From the NCBI RefSeq assembly GCF_014189535.1, contig NZ_CP050308.1, positions 3,027,001 to 3,091,000 of the forward strand: 64,000 nt of DNA, read 5' to 3'. The notes under the pieces were generated by a model. It was not told the origin of the DNA, did no database searches, and worked only from the letters and a program-made list of their open reading frames with translations. The translations under genes and the position numbers were made by a program. Every line of letters starts with the position of its first letter. Positions within the stretch are counted from its first letter, which is position 1. Of the stretch, positions 63,653 to 64,000 are shown piece after piece. The DNA comes from Rhizobium lusitanum. Lineage in GTDB: Bacteria > Pseudomonadota > Alphaproteobacteria > Rhizobiales > Rhizobiaceae.

Positions 63653-64000
63653 ATGCCAGTCTATAAGGCCCCGGTGACCGATACGCTCTTCGTCCTGAAC
63701 GACGTCCTCGGGCTGGAACGCTATAACAATCTGCCGGGCTTTGCCGAGGCCAGCCCTGACATGATCGAGGCGATCGTCGGCGAGGCGGCCAAGCTTGCGG
63801 AAGAGGTACTTTTCCCGCTGAATTATTCCGGCGATCAGGAAGGCTGCGTGCGCCACGACGACGCCACGGTCTCGACGCCGAAGGGTTTCAAGCAGGCTTA
63901 TGAGGCGTATTGTCAAGGCGGCTGGATCGGCCTTGCCGTGCCGGAAGAGTTCGGCGGGCAGGGGCTTCCCTATACGTTGCACGCCGCCGTCGGCGAATAT
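63653..64000 (+). CDS. Acyl-CoA dehydrogenase, N-terminal part (runs off the right edge)
   Basis: The first 116 residues are present. They match acyl-CoA dehydrogenases: [19 protein letters not shown] is the typical N-terminal extension, and [17 protein letters not shown] the first helical domain's signature. GGAGG precedes the ATG. The enzyme would start beta-oxidation of acyl-CoA with electrons passing to ETF. The TTGACG operator lies just upstream. It is divergent from podJ. Confidence 0.9.
   Translation, partial: MPVYKAPVTDTLFVLNDVLGLERYNNLPGFAEASPDMIEAIVGEAAKLAEEVLFPLNYSGDQEGCVRHDDATVSTPKGFKQAYEAYCQGGWIGLAVPEEFGGQGLPYTLHAAVGEY

Noticed and set aside
1..64000. CRISPR arrays, insertion sequences, rRNA genes
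   Set aside because: No regularly spaced direct repeats, no transposase frame and no rRNA-like sequence were seen.

Overview
The window looks like a chromosomal segment of a Rhizobium-type alphaproteobacterium (Rhizobium/Sinorhizobium/Agrobacterium group). This rests on recognisable rhizobial gene sets: a frcBCAK fructose importer, a divergent gstI-glnII pair with sigma-54-type promoters, gcrA, a PodJ-type polarity protein beside an acyl-CoA dehydrogenase gene, a SAM-II riboswitch in front of metZ, and two copies of a rhizobial inverted-repeat intergenic element. The sequence is GC-rich with long antisense shadow ORFs, and almost all of it is ordinary core chromosome.

Layout. 1-2.1 kb: 3' end of a D-amino-acid/hydroxyproline dehydrogenase-like gene, an SDR and a proline-racemase-family gene. 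2.1-7.7 kb: fucU-like mutarotase and ROK regulator, divergent from frcBCAK. 7.8-10.2 kb: pyrC, a DUF1772 gene and pyrE. 10.3-15.0 kb: fructokinase, phosphoglucose isomerase and fadD. 15.3-20.1 kb: a more accessory stretch with a PRC-barrel protein, an Imm32-like gene, permease remnants, a tandem-HTH LysR regulator, small secreted proteins and tRNA-Thr. 20.2-23.6 kb: nitronate monooxygenase-like gene, a membrane protein and ppk2. 23.8-31.5 kb: phoR-pstSCAB-phoU-phoB. 31.6-38 kb: gcrA, argD, argF, hslO, apaG and metZ. 38-49.5 kb: dcd, tRNA-Gly, an acetyltransferase, an ABC binding protein, terB, an SNase-like protein, an S24 regulator, pyrD, a MATE exporter, a CAP protein, a methyltransferase and YitT. 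49.5-51.2 kb: gstI and glnII. 51.2-59.4 kb: AhpD-like/Rrf2 pair, Lhr-like helicase with pdeM, reductase/HxlR pair and TauE exporter. 59.5-64 kb: podJ and a truncated acyl-CoA dehydrogenase gene.

Functional links. Imported fructose is phosphorylated by the nearby fructokinase and passed to phosphoglucose isomerase. The Pho cluster contains sensor, transporter and response regulator, with a polyphosphate kinase next to it. A shared TTGACG-type operator in front of fadD, the nitronate monooxygenase-like gene and the acyl-CoA dehydrogenase gene suggests a common regulator of acyl-CoA use that is not encoded here.

The most interesting signals are non-coding: four GANTC sites (all four variants) within 37 bp at the gcrA promoter, a SAM-II aptamer that appears to drive an antiterminator/terminator switch before metZ, three Pho repeats at exact 11-bp spacing before pstS, the shared acyl-CoA operator, and permease debris around two small immunity-like genes at 15.9-17.1 kb. 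No phage, transposon, CRISPR array or clearly new multi-gene system was found.
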